Positions 46,122 through 55,812 of a stretch of DNA of 64,000 nt are shown piece by piece. This stretch comes from CATQGW01 sp965262235 (GTDB taxonomy: Bacteria; Chloroflexota; Dehalococcoidia; Bin125), in the NCBI GenBank assembly GCA_965262235.1, contig OZ253504.1, positions 1,674,001-1,738,000 of the forward strand. Direction: 5' to 3'. The notes beneath the pieces are model-generated. The model had not been told where the DNA came from and ran no database searches. It saw only the letters and a program-made list of their open reading frames with translations. The position numbers and the translations under genes are program-made. Position 1 is the first letter of the stretch; the number at the start of each line of letters is the position of its first letter.

Positions 46122-46590
46122 GCCGCCGTCGAGCGCGCGGCGCGACACGTTCACAGCGCCCGAGCGCGCGGAGATCATGCGCCGCGTCCGCCGCAAGAAC
46201 ACGAAGCCCGAGCTGTTGCTGCGTCGCGAACTCACCAAACGTGGGTTTCGCTACCGCGTCGATTACGCTCGCGCCGCCGGCCGACCGGACATCGCGATGG
46301 TCGGCCGCCGTATTGCGATCTTTGTGGATGGCGAGTTCTGGCATGGCAAGAAGCTCAGTCCCGAGCGCCTGGCGGAGATGTCGGAGTACTGGCAGCGCAA
46401 GATTCACCGCAACGTCGAACGCGATGTCCGTGTGAATCGTGAACTCACCGACGCGGGCTGGACGGTGATTCGAGTGACCGATCGAGCGGTGCTCAAGGGC
46501 GCGGAGGCGATCGCGGATTTTGTTGAACGGATCGCAGCTGGTCGCGACGACAGCCATCGATTACCAGGCGTCGAATTGCACAGGCCCTGA
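46105..46590 (+). CDS. vsr: Very short patch repair (Vsr) endonuclease
   Basis: 161 residues. 'RRVRRKNTKPELLLRRELTK', 'GRPDIAMVGRRIAIFVDGEF' then 'WHGKK', and 'YWQRKIHRNVERDVRVNREL' are the Vsr core, including the conserved Asp and FWH. Vsr nicks T:G mismatches left by deamination of 5-methylcytosine, so it protects the sites of the adjacent methylase. The start inside the methylase 3' end is chosen by homology ('MSQAAEPPSSARRD'). Confidence 0.92.
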   Translation: MSQAAEPPSSARRDTFTAPERAEIMRRVRRKNTKPELLLRRELTKRGFRYRVDYARAAGRPDIAMVGRRIAIFVDGEFWHGKKLSPERLAEMSEYWQRKIHRNVERDVRVNRELTDAGWTVIRVTDRAVLKGAEAIADFVERIAAGRDDSHRLPGVELHRP

Positions 46591-46592
46591 TC

Positions 46593-47132
46593 ATGGCCAC
46601 TCCGACCGAGCTCGATCTTGAGGCGGCGATCGTCTATTTCGATGCCTTCATGTATGGGCCGTTGCAGAGTCGCGCGCGCCTCTTTCGCCGGAGGGGTTTG
46701 AAGCCGCGTGTCGTGATGTCCGAAGACTGGGAAGTCTTCGCTGCCATCCTGTTGCGCGATCCCGGTCGTTCCACACCAAGTGGACCTGACCTCGCCGACT
46801 ACGAGGTGAAGTCGGCGGTGCACGGCAACGCCTTCGAGTACCAGTACCACCGAAAGTCGTGGGCCCAGAAGTTGGCGGCCGACCGCACGATGGGTCATGT
46901 GTTCATCTCTCACCGCGATGATCTTGCCTTCGTCGAGGTCCGCGTCGTTGAGGGCGCCGCGCTCGCCGGCTTCTTCGATAATTGGGAATCTGAGGATCCC
47001 TATGCGAACCCGCAGCGGCAACGATTCCGCAAGTCGGTCCCGTTTCGTTGGGTAGAGGAATCTGCAGAGTTGCTGCTTCGAATTGAGGATGGGCAAGTGG
47101 CGTTCGAGATCGGCAAGGACACGAACACATAG
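46593..47132 (+). CDS. Putative restriction endonuclease (PD-(D/E)XK motif)
   Basis: 179 residues starting 2 bases after vsr. 'SGPDLADYEVKSAV' contains Pro-Asp66 ... Glu71-x-Lys73, the PD-(D/E)XK nuclease motif; a following strand and basic residues ('YQYHRKSWAQKL') fit a small type II endonuclease. The rest is unlike any enzyme I recognise. Its position after methylase and vsr genes is the main support. The spacing within PD...ExK is shorter than usual, so the true first Asp may lie elsewhere. Confidence 0.7.
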   Translation: MATPTELDLEAAIVYFDAFMYGPLQSRARLFRRRGLKPRVVMSEDWEVFAAILLRDPGRSTPSGPDLADYEVKSAVHGNAFEYQYHRKSWAQKLAADRTMGHVFISHRDDLAFVEVRVVEGAALAGFFDNWESEDPYANPQRQRFRKSVPFRWVEESAELLLRIEDGQVAFEIGKDTNT

Positions 47133-47235
47133 CGAGTAAGATCCCGCCCGCGCCACCACTCCACAGCATCAGCGTTCGGGCACACGCGAGCGGTGATTGG
47201 CAGACGATTGAGATCAACGGCGGCCACGGCGGTGG

Positions 47236-47337
47236 CGGGCGACACGCTCTGTTCGGGTTCCAGGGGCTCACCGCAAATCTGTAGCATCCGAGCCGGCGGC
47301 GGGCTGGAACGGTCGCCGCAGCGCCGGGAGGTCCGTG
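47236..47337 (+). repeat. Conserved leader of LRR gene 1 (copy in front of LRR gene 2)
   Basis: The 102 bases before the start match 50702-50803 with equal length and no gaps, including 'ACCGCAAATCTGTAGCATCC' and 'GTCGCCGCAGCGC'. Leader conservation equals or exceeds that of much of the coding sequence, suggesting a shared promoter or 5' RNA element. Confidence 0.7.
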
Positions 47338-50300
47338 ATGCGCGCTCGTTTCGCGGCTCTGGCGGTTGTGGCGGTGGTGGGGCTGATCGCCGTGCTGGGC
47401 GTGACGGTGATCCCCGTCTCGGGTGCGGGCCACGAGGCGGAGGTGCGGATCAGTGCGCGGCCGCTCGCCGACGGCCGGACCGAGGCCGGGCTACAGCAGC
47501 GCGAGGCGGGCGGCGGCTGGAGCGAACGGCGATTCCCCCGGGCGCGGGTCTTCCCGGCCGTGGTCGGTCGCTGGCTGTCGAGCACGCCGCTGACGGTGCG
47601 CGCGCCGGGCGGCGGTAATGGCGCCGAGGGGATCGAGGTGCGCATCGCGGTGCAACGCCTCGCCGACGGTCGGACCGAGTTCGGGCTGCAGCAGCGCGAG
47701 GCGCACGGCGAGTGGGGCGAGCGGCTGGTCCCGCCGCTGCGGTTCGTACCCGCCACGGCCGCAGTGGGTCGCTGGCTGTGGAGCACGTCGCTGACGGTGA
47801 GCGTGCCGGAGCCCGAGGCACCTCCGTACACGGCCGAAGAAGGGGCGGGCGCGGCGTCTGACCGGGCGGCGCTGGTCGCGCTCTACAACACCACGGAAGG
47901 CGCAAGCTGGATCAACAGCAGGGACTGGCTGAGTGGCAGAGCCCTCGATCGGTGGTTCGGCGTCAATACGAACAGTGACGGCCGTGTCGCTGAGCTGGAC
48001 CTCCGATTCAGCGGATTGATGGGGCCGATTCCGGCGGAGCTGGGCGGCCTCACCGACCTGCAGTCGCTGCGCCTCGACGTAAACGAGTTGACCGGGCCGA
48101 TCCCGGCCTGGCTGGGCGCCCTCCGCAATCTGCAAACGCTGGGCCTCACGTCCAATCAGCTGACGGGGCCGATCCCGCCCGAGTTGAGCAACCTCACCAA
48201 CCTGGAAGATCTGTCGCTCCGGGGCAACCAGCTGACTGGCCCGATCCCGGACTGGCTGGGCGACATCACCAATCTGGAATCGCTGATCCTCGGCAACAAC
48301 GAGTTGACGGGGCCGATCCCGGCCAGGCTGGGCGGCCTCACCAATCTGGAATTGCTGTGGCTGTCGAACAACGAGTTGACGGGGCGGATCCCGGCCAGGC
48401 TGGGCGGCCTCACCAATCTGCGAGCGCTGTACCTCGGGTCCAACGAGTTGACGGGGCCGATCCCGGCCGAGCTGGGCGGTCTCACCAATCTGCGAACGCT
48501 AAACCTCGAGTCCAACCAGTTGACGGAGCCGATCCCGGACGAGCTGGGCGGCCTGACCATTCTGCAGGAGCTGTACCTCGGATCCAATCAGTTGACGGGG
48601 GGGATCCCGGCCGAGCTGGGCACTCTCACCAATCTGCGAACGCTGCACCTGGGGTCCAACCGTTTGACGGGGCCGATCCCGGCTGCGCTCGGCGACCTCA
48701 CCAACCTGGAATGGCTGCTCCTGGAGTCCAACCAGTTGACGGAGTCGATCCCGGCTGCGCTCGGCGACCTCACCAACCTGGAATGGCTGGACCTTCGGTC
48801 CAACCGGTTGACGGGGACGATCCCGGCTGAGCTGGGCGCCCTCACCAACCTGGAAGCGCTGAGCCTCGGGTACAACGAGTTGACGGGGCCGATCCCGACC
48901 TGGCTGGGCGAGCTCGTCCATCTGCAAACGCTGAGCCTCGGTTCCAACGAGTTGACGGGCGCGATTCCGGCCGAGCTGGGCGCCCTCACCAACCTGATGT
49001 GGCTGGGGCTCGGGGGCAACGAGTTGACGGGGCCGATCCCCACCTGGCTGGGCGAGCTCGCCAATCTGCGAACGCTGTACCTCGCGTCCAACCAGTTGAC
49101 GGGGTGCGTACCCGTCGGCTTGCGAGATGTAGCGTCGAACGACCTTGGGGAACTCGATCTGCCGGACTGCGGGGAGGTATCGGCTGACACGGGCGAAGAC
49201 GTCGGGAGCGTGGCGTCGGACCGGTCGGCGCTGGTCGCCCTCTATAACGCCACGAGAGGCGCAACCTGGCTCACCAGCACGAACTGGCTGAGTGGCAGGC
49301 CGCTCGATCAGTGGCACGGCGTCGTCACGAACAGCGACGGCCGTGTCACTGAGCTATGGCTCTGGGGCAACAACTTGAGCGGGCCGATCCCGGCGGAGCT
49401 GGGCAACCTTGGCGAGCTGCAAACGCTGGACCTGCGATCCAACGGGTTGACGGGGCCGATCCCGGCGTGGCTGGGCGACTTCACCGATCTGCGAAGGCTG
49501 TACCTCGGGTCCAACCGGTTGACAGGGCCGATCCCGGCCGCGCTGGGTGACCTTGCCAACCTGGTATCGCTGGACCTCCGGTCCAACCGCTTGACGGGGC
49601 CGATCCCGGCCGGGCTGGGCGACCTCACGACTCTGGAATCGCTGAGGATCGAGTTCAACCGGTTGACTGGGCCGATCCCGGCAGGGCTGGGCGCCCTCAC
49701 CAACCTGCAGACGCTGCATCTCGGGTCCAACCATTTGGCGGGCCCGATCCCGGCCACGCTGGGCGACCTCTCCAATCTGGAATCGCTGTCGCTTTCGGAC
49801 AACCTGTTGAGGGGACCGATCCCGGCCAGGCTGGGCGAGCTCGCCAACCTGGTATCGCTGGACCTCCGGTACAACCGGCTGACGGGGCCGATCCCGGCCA
49901 GGCTGGGCGACCTCACCGATCTGCAATCGCTGTCCCTCTCCAACAACGATTTGACGGGGCCGATCCCGGCCGAGCTAGGCGAGCTCGCCAACCTCGTATC
50001 GCTGGACCTCCGGACCAACTATTTGAGGGGGCCGATCCCAGCCGAGCTGGGTGAGCTCGCCAACCTGGTATCGCTGCGCCTCTGGAACAATGATCTCACA
50101 GGGTCGATCCCGGCCGGGCTGGGTGAGCTCGCCCAGCTGGAATCGCTGGGCCTCGCGAACACCCGGTTGACGGGGCCGATCCCGACGGAGCTGGGCGAGC
50201 TCGTCAGCCTGGTATCGCTGGACCTCCGGAACAACCGGTTGACGGGGCCGATCCCGACCGAGCTGGGCGAGCTCGCCAACCTGCAAACGCTGTGGCTGTC

Positions 50301-50607
50301 GCACAACGAGCTGACGGGGTCGATCCCGGCCAGTCTGGGCGACCTGGCCAATCTGGAATCGCTGCACCTCTCGGAGAACCAGCTGACAGGGCCGATCCCG
50401 ACCGAGCTGGGCGAGCTCACCAATCTGGAATCGCTGGGGCTCTGGGACAACCAGTTGACGGGACCGATCCCGACCGAGCTGGGCGCCCTCACCAGCCTGG
50501 TCTGGCTGTACCTCGCGAACAACCAGTTGACGGGGTGCATACCGGCTGGCTTGCGAGATGTGGCGTCGAACGATCTTGGGGAACTCGACATGCCCGACTG
50601 CGGGTAG
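47338..50607 (+). CDS. Secreted leucine-rich repeat protein 1
   Basis: 1089 residues from ATG 47338 (GGAGG upstream). A signal peptide ('ALAVVAVVGLIAVLGVTVIP') is followed by two copies of an unnamed ~60-residue module (E-V/I-RI...LADGRTE.GLQQRE..G.W.ER...F.P...VGRWL.S..LTV). Two LRR blocks come next, each opening with 'SDR(A/S)ALVALYN.T.GA.W', holding about 15 and 16 plant-type 24-residue repeats (LTGPIPAELG.LTNL) and closing with 'LTGC(V/I)P.GLRDVASNDL' and PDCG. No membrane anchor or sorting signal is seen. It is probably exported and binds proteins or glycans; the function is unknown. Confidence 0.88.
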   Translation: MRARFAALAVVAVVGLIAVLGVTVIPVSGAGHEAEVRISARPLADGRTEAGLQQREAGGGWSERRFPRARVFPAVVGRWLSSTPLTVRAPGGGNGAEGIEVRIAVQRLADGRTEFGLQQREAHGEWGERLVPPLRFVPATAAVGRWLWSTSLTVSVPEPEAPPYTAEEGAGAASDRAALVALYNTTEGASWINSRDWLSGRALDRWFGVNTNSDGRVAELDLRFSGLMGPIPAELGGLTDLQSLRLDVNELTGPIPAWLGALRNLQTLGLTSNQLTGPIPPELSNLTNLEDLSLRGNQLTGPIPDWLGDITNLESLILGNNELTGPIPARLGGLTNLELLWLSNNELTGRIPARLGGLTNLRALYLGSNELTGPIPAELGGLTNLRTLNLESNQLTEPIPDELGGLTILQELYLGSNQLTGGIPAELGTLTNLRTLHLGSNRLTGPIPAALGDLTNLEWLLLESNQLTESIPAALGDLTNLEWLDLRSNRLTGTIPAELGALTNLEALSLGYNELTGPIPTWLGELVHLQTLSLGSNELTGAIPAELGALTNLMWLGLGGNELTGPIPTWLGELANLRTLYLASNQLTGCVPVGLRDVASNDLGELDLPDCGEVSADTGEDVGSVASDRSALVALYNATRGATWLTSTNWLSGRPLDQWHGVVTNSDGRVTELWLWGNNLSGPIPAELGNLGELQTLDLRSNGLTGPIPAWLGDFTDLRRLYLGSNRLTGPIPAALGDLANLVSLDLRSNRLTGPIPAGLGDLTTLESLRIEFNRLTGPIPAGLGALTNLQTLHLGSNHLAGPIPATLGDLSNLESLSLSDNLLRGPIPARLGELANLVSLDLRYNRLTGPIPARLGDLTDLQSLSLSNNDLTGPIPAELGELANLVSLDLRTNYLRGPIPAELGELANLVSLRLWNNDLTGSIPAGLGELAQLESLGLANTRLTGPIPTELGELVSLVSLDLRNNRLTGPIPTELGELANLQTLWLSHNELTGSIPASLGDLANLESLHLSENQLTGPIPTELGELTNLESLGLWDNQLTGPIPTELGALTSLVWLYLANNQLTGCIPAGLRDVASNDLGELDMPDCG

Positions 50608-50701
50608 ACGGTATGAGCCTGTCTCAGGAGGGCACCGGGCACTGCCAGTGAATGTGCGGCCCGGTCTGAACCGACGGCATCGAGGCCGGGCGGAAGGGTG
50701 G

Positions 50702-50803
50702 TGGGCGACACGCCTTGTTCGCGTTTCAGGCGCTGACCGCAAATCTGTAGCATCCGACCCGGTGGTGGGCTGGACCTGTCGCCGCAGCGCAGGGAATTAC
50801 GTG
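50702..50803 (+). repeat. Conserved leader of LRR gene 2
   Basis: Second copy of the 102-base leader at 47236-47337, directly before the LRR gene 2 start. Here the ribosome site region reads AGGGAATTAC, where copy 1 has GGGAGGTCC, so translation strength may differ. Confidence 0.68.
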
Positions 50804-53800
50804 ATGCGCGCACGCCTCGCGGTGCTGGCGGTTCTGGCAGTGGCGGGGTTGATCGCGGTGGTGGGCGTGACGGCGATCCCCGCCTCCGGTGCTGGCCACG
50901 AGGCGGAGCTGCGCATCAGTGCGCAGCGGCTCGACGACGGGCGCATGGAGTTCGCGCTACAGCAGCGCGAGGCGGACGGCGGATGGAGTGAACGGCTGCT
51001 CCCGCGGGGGCGGTTCTTCCCCGCCACGGCCACCGTCGGGCGCTGGCTGTCGAGCGCGCCGCTGACCGTGCGCGCGCCGGGCGCCGGCGCTGGCGCCTCG
51101 GGGATCGAGGTGCGCCTCACGGCGCAACGGCTCGCCGACGGCCGCACGGAGATCGCGCTCCAGGACCGCGAGGTGGGCGGAAGCTGGGGCGAGCCGCTGT
51201 TGCCACGCAGCCGGTTCTTCCCGGCCGCGGCTCCGGTGGGGCTGTGGCTGCCGGGCACGCCGTTGACGGTGCGTCTGCCGGCGCCGGAGGGTTCGCCGGA
51301 CGCGGCCGAAGACCGTGGGAGCGTGGCATCGGACCGGGCGGCGCTGGTCACGCTTTACAACGCCAGCGGTGGCGCGAGCTGGTCTCACAGCGCTCACTGG
51401 CTGAGTGATAGGCCCATTGGCGAGTGGTACGGCGTCACCACCAACAGGGACGGCCGTGTCGCTGAGCTGCGCCTCATCCGCAACCAGTTGGCTGGGACGA
51501 TCCCGGCTGAGCTGGGCGACCTCACCAGCGTGGAATCGCTGTTGCTGTCGAGCAACGAGTTGACGGGGCCGATCCCGGCTGAGCTGGGCGACCTCTCCAA
51601 TCTGGAGCAGCTTGGGCTAGGGGGCAACCAGTTGACGGGGGCGTTACCGGCCGGACTGGGCAACCTCTCCAATCTGGTATCGCTGCGCATCTGGGACAAC
51701 GAGTTGACGGGCTCGATCCCGGCCGAGCTGGGCGACCTCGGCAACCTGGAGCAGTTGTTGCTCTCCTACAACGAGTTGACGGGGCCGATCCCGGTCGAAC
51801 TGGGCGACCTCAGCAACCTGGAGCAGCTTGGGCTAGGGGGCAACCAGTTGACGGGGCCTATTCCGGCCGGTCTGGGTGACCTCTCCAATCTGGAATGGAT
51901 GTGGCTCGGGGAGAACGAGTTGGCGGGGCCGATCCCGGCCAGGTTGGGAGACCTCACCAACCTGCGAGGGCTGTACCTCGGGTCCAATCAGTTGACGGGG
52001 TGCGTACCTGCTGGTTTGCGAGATGTAGCGTCGAACGATCTTGCGGCACTCGGGCTGCCCGACTGCGGCGAGGAATCACCGGGCACGGACGAAGATGCCG
52101 GGAGCGTGGCGTCGGACCGGGCGGCGCTGGTGGCTCTCTACAACGCCACCGGTGGCGCAACCTGGCTCACCAGCACGAACTGGCTGAGTGACAGACCCCT
52201 CGACGCGTGGCACGGCGTCATCACGAACAGCGACGGGCGTGTCGCTGAGCTGTGGCTCTGGGGCAACCAATTGAGGGGGCCGATCCCGGTCGAGCTGGGC
52301 GACCTCACCGAGCTGCAAACGCTGGACCTCCGGTCGAACGCGGTGACGGGGCCGATTCTGCCCGGGCTGGGCGACCTTACCAAGCTGCGAAGGCTGTACC
52401 TCGGGTCCAACGAGTTGACAGGGCCGATCCCGGCCGCGCTGGGCGACCTCGTGAATCTGGAATCGCTGTCGCTCTCGAACAACGGGTTGACGGGTCCGAT
52501 CCCGACATGGCTGTCCGACCTCACCAACCTGGTGTCGCTGAGGCTCGAGTTCAACCGGTTGAGCGGCCCGATTCCGCCCGAGCTGGGCGGCCTCACGAAT
52601 CTGCACACACTGTGGCTGTCGAACAACAAGCTGACGGGCCCGATCCCGGCGGAGCTGGGCGATCTCACGACTCTGGAATCGCTAGACCTCCGGTCCAACC
52701 GGTTGACGGGGCCGATCCCGGACTGGCTGGGCGACCTCATCAGTCTGGAATCGCTGAGGCTCGACTTCAACCAGTTGACAGGGCCGATTCCGGCCGGGTT
52801 GGGCGATCTCGCCAATCTGGAGTTGCTGAGGCTCGACTTCAACCAGTTGACAGGGCCGATCCCCGCCGAGCTGGGTGCTCTCGCCAAACTGGAATCGCTG
52901 TCGCTCTCGGACAACCTGTTGACCGGGGCGATCCCGGCCGAGCTGGGTGACCTCACCAACCTGGTATGGCTGGGCCTCTGGAGCAACGAGTTGACGGGCT
53001 CCATCCCGTCCGAGCTGGGCAGCCTCGCCGATCTGGAATCGGTGTGGCTGTCGGACAACCGGTTGGCGGGGCAAATCCCGGCCGCGCTGGGCGACCTCAC
53101 CAACCTGAAGGTGTTGCAGCTCCCGGACAACCGGTTGAAGGGACCGATCCCGGCTGGGCTGGGCACCCTGACCAATCTGCAACAGTTAAACCTCGCGTAC
53201 AACGAGTTGACAGGGCCGATCCCATCCGAGCTGGGCGACCTCGCCAAGCTGGAATCGCTGAGCCTCTTCGACAACGAGCTGACGGGGCAAATCCCGTCCG
53301 GGCTGGGCGACCTCACCAATCTGCAACAGTTAAACCTCGCGTACAACGAGTTGACGGGGCAAATCCCGGCCGAGCTGGGCGACCTGGCCAATCTGGAATC
53401 GCTGAGCCTCTTAAGCAACAGGTTGACGGGGACGATCCCGGCCGAGCTGGGTGACCTCACCGAACTGAAATGGCTGGTCCTCGTGGGCAACCAGTTGACG
53501 GGGTCGATCCCGGCCGAGCTGGGTGGCCTCACCAGTCTGGAACGGCTGTGGCTGTCGAGCAACGAGTTGACAGGCTGCGTGCCGGTCGGCTTGGGCGATG
53601 TAGCGGCGAATGATCTTTGGAAGCTCGACCTGCCCAACTGCGGTGAGGCATCGCCGGACACGGCCGACGACGACGAGAGCGTGGCGGCGGACCGGGCGGC
53701 GCTGATTGCGCTCTACAACGCCACGGAAGGCGCAGGCTGGCTCATCAGCACGAACTGGCTGACTAACAGGCCGCTCAATGAGTGGCACGGCGTCACCACG

Positions 53801-55720
53801 AACAGCGACGGCCGTGTCGCTGAGCTGCGGCTCATCCGCAACGAGTTGGCGGGGCCGATCCCGGCCGGGCTGGTCGCCCTCACCAACCTGAGGGTGCTGT
53901 CGCTCTGGGGCAACGAGTTGACGGGGCCGATCCCGACCGAGCTGGGCGCCCTCACCAACCTCGAACGGTTGGACTTCTCGGGCAACGAGTTGACGGGGCC
54001 GATCCCTGCGTGGCTGGGCGGCCTCACCGATCTGAACAGGCTGCAGCTCTGGGGCAACGAGTTGACGGGGCCGATCCCGGCCGAGCTGGTCGCCCTCACC
54101 AACCTGAAGGTGCTGTCGCTCTGGGGCAACGAGTTGACGGGGCCGATCCCCGCCGAGCTGGGCGCCCTGACCAACCTGGAGGTGTTGTACCTCTCCAACA
54201 ACGAGTTGACAGGGCCGATCCCGGCCGGGCTGGGTGGCCTCACCAATCTGGAATCGCTGTACCTCGGGGACAACCAATTGACGGGGCCGATTCCGGCCGA
54301 GCTGGGCGCCCTCACCAACCTGGTGTGGCTGCGGCTCGGGCCCAACGAGTTGACGGGGCCCATCCCGGCCGGGCTGGGCGCCCTCACCAACCTGGAACTC
54401 TTGATCCTCCACCGCAACGAGTTGACCGGGCCGATCCCGGCCGGGCTGGGCGCCCTCACCAACTTGCAAACCCTGTGGCTGTCGGACAACCAGTTGACGG
54501 GGCCGATCCCGGCCGAGCTGGGCGCACTCAGCGACCTGCAAACGCTGTTGCTGTCGAACAACCAGTTGACGGGGCCGATCCCGGCCGAACTCGGCGCACC
54601 CACCAACCTGCAAACGTTGGCCCTCCAGAACAATCGGTTGACGGGGCCGATCCCGGCGGAGCTGGGCGCCCTCACCAATCTGCAGCGGCTGTGGTTGTCG
54701 GGGAACGGGTTGACGGGGCCGATCCCGGCCGGGCTGGGCGACCTCTCCTACCTGCAATCGCTGGAGCTCGACAACAATCGGTTGACGGGCCCGATCCCGG
54801 CCAGACTGGGCGACCTTACCGATCTCACAACGCTGCGGCTGTCGGACAACGAGTTGACGGGGTGCGTACCCGTTGATTTACGAGATGTAGCGTCGAATGA
54901 TTTTTGGAGAGTCGACCTGCCGGATTGCGACGAGCTATCGCCGGACGCGGCCGAAGACGGCGGGAGCGTGGCGTCGGACCGGGCGGCGCTGGTAGCCCTT
55001 TACAACGCTACGGAAGGGGCGATCTGGATCACCAGCACGAACTGGCTGAGTGACAGGCCCCTCGATGAGTGGCACGGCGTCACCACGAACAGGTTTGGCC
55101 GTGTCGCTGAACTGTCGCTCTGGGGCCACGAGTTGACGGGCCCGATCCCGGCCGAGCTGAGCGCCCTCACCAACCTGCAAACGTTGGTCCTCCCGAGCAA
55201 TCGGTTGACGGGCCCGATCCCGGCGGAGCTGGGCGGCCTCACCAACCTGCACACGCTCCGGCTCCACGGCAATCGGTTGACGGGCCCGATCCCGGCCGAG
55301 CTGGGCGACCTCACCAACCTGCGAACGCTAGGGCTCTCGGGCAACGAGTTGACGGGCCCGATCCCGGCCGAGATAGGCGACCTCACCAACCTGCGAACGC
55401 TGTGGCTGTCGGACACCCAGTTGACGGGGCCAATCCCGGCCGAGCTGGGTGACCTCACCAGGCTGGTATGGCTGGACCTCGGGTCCAACAAGTTGACGGG
55501 GCCGATCCCAGCTGAGCTGGGTGGCCTCGCCAAGCTGGAAGGGCTGTTGCTACCTGGGAACCAGTTGACGGGGCCGATCCCCGCCGAGCTGGGGGGCCTC
55601 ACCAAGCTGGAATCGCTGGAGCTGTCGGACAACCAACTGACAGGGTGCGTGCCTGTTGTCTTGCGATATTACGTGGCGTCGAACGATCTTCCGGAACTCG
55701 GCCTGCCCGACTGTGGCTAG
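50804..55720 (+). CDS. Secreted leucine-rich repeat protein 2
   Basis: 1638 residues, paralogue of the previous gene. It has the same signal peptide type and the same paired ~60-residue modules (about residues 25-165), then four LRR blocks with about 7, 18, 14 and 7 repeats. Every block begins with 'DRAAL(V/I).LYNA..GA.W' and 'EWHGV(T/I)TN' or close variants and ends with '(LTG)CVP' and 'LP(D/N)C(G/D)E'. The repeats are near-identical at DNA level over 72-base units, so copy number may vary or be misassembled. The gene ends with PDCG and has no anchor, like its partner. Confidence 0.87.
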   Translation: MRARLAVLAVLAVAGLIAVVGVTAIPASGAGHEAELRISAQRLDDGRMEFALQQREADGGWSERLLPRGRFFPATATVGRWLSSAPLTVRAPGAGAGASGIEVRLTAQRLADGRTEIALQDREVGGSWGEPLLPRSRFFPAAAPVGLWLPGTPLTVRLPAPEGSPDAAEDRGSVASDRAALVTLYNASGGASWSHSAHWLSDRPIGEWYGVTTNRDGRVAELRLIRNQLAGTIPAELGDLTSVESLLLSSNELTGPIPAELGDLSNLEQLGLGGNQLTGALPAGLGNLSNLVSLRIWDNELTGSIPAELGDLGNLEQLLLSYNELTGPIPVELGDLSNLEQLGLGGNQLTGPIPAGLGDLSNLEWMWLGENELAGPIPARLGDLTNLRGLYLGSNQLTGCVPAGLRDVASNDLAALGLPDCGEESPGTDEDAGSVASDRAALVALYNATGGATWLTSTNWLSDRPLDAWHGVITNSDGRVAELWLWGNQLRGPIPVELGDLTELQTLDLRSNAVTGPILPGLGDLTKLRRLYLGSNELTGPIPAALGDLVNLESLSLSNNGLTGPIPTWLSDLTNLVSLRLEFNRLSGPIPPELGGLTNLHTLWLSNNKLTGPIPAELGDLTTLESLDLRSNRLTGPIPDWLGDLISLESLRLDFNQLTGPIPAGLGDLANLELLRLDFNQLTGPIPAELGALAKLESLSLSDNLLTGAIPAELGDLTNLVWLGLWSNELTGSIPSELGSLADLESVWLSDNRLAGQIPAALGDLTNLKVLQLPDNRLKGPIPAGLGTLTNLQQLNLAYNELTGPIPSELGDLAKLESLSLFDNELTGQIPSGLGDLTNLQQLNLAYNELTGQIPAELGDLANLESLSLLSNRLTGTIPAELGDLTELKWLVLVGNQLTGSIPAELGGLTSLERLWLSSNELTGCVPVGLGDVAANDLWKLDLPNCGEASPDTADDDESVAADRAALIALYNATEGAGWLISTNWLTNRPLNEWHGVTTNSDGRVAELRLIRNELAGPIPAGLVALTNLRVLSLWGNELTGPIPTELGALTNLERLDFSGNELTGPIPAWLGGLTDLNRLQLWGNELTGPIPAELVALTNLKVLSLWGNELTGPIPAELGALTNLEVLYLSNNELTGPIPAGLGGLTNLESLYLGDNQLTGPIPAELGALTNLVWLRLGPNELTGPIPAGLGALTNLELLILHRNELTGPIPAGLGALTNLQTLWLSDNQLTGPIPAELGALSDLQTLLLSNNQLTGPIPAELGAPTNLQTLALQNNRLTGPIPAELGALTNLQRLWLSGNGLTGPIPAGLGDLSYLQSLELDNNRLTGPIPARLGDLTDLTTLRLSDNELTGCVPVDLRDVASNDFWRVDLPDCDELSPDAAEDGGSVASDRAALVALYNATEGAIWITSTNWLSDRPLDEWHGVTTNRFGRVAELSLWGHELTGPIPAELSALTNLQTLVLPSNRLTGPIPAELGGLTNLHTLRLHGNRLTGPIPAELGDLTNLRTLGLSGNELTGPIPAEIGDLTNLRTLWLSDTQLTGPIPAELGDLTRLVWLDLGSNKLTGPIPAELGGLAKLEGLLLPGNQLTGPIPAELGGLTKLESLELSDNQLTGCVPVVLRYYVASNDLPELGLPDCG

Positions 55721-55812
55721 ACCGTGTGAGCCTGTCTCGGGAGGCCACAGGGCAGTGAATGAGCTGCGCGGTCACGTCGAGACAGCGGCGGGGAGCGGTT
55801 AGGCTCCGGGCC

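Noticed and set aside
47338..55720. Dense direct repeats resembling a CRISPR array
   Set aside because: The 72-base period is in frame and encodes LRRs; there are no unique spacers between identical repeats and no cas genes.
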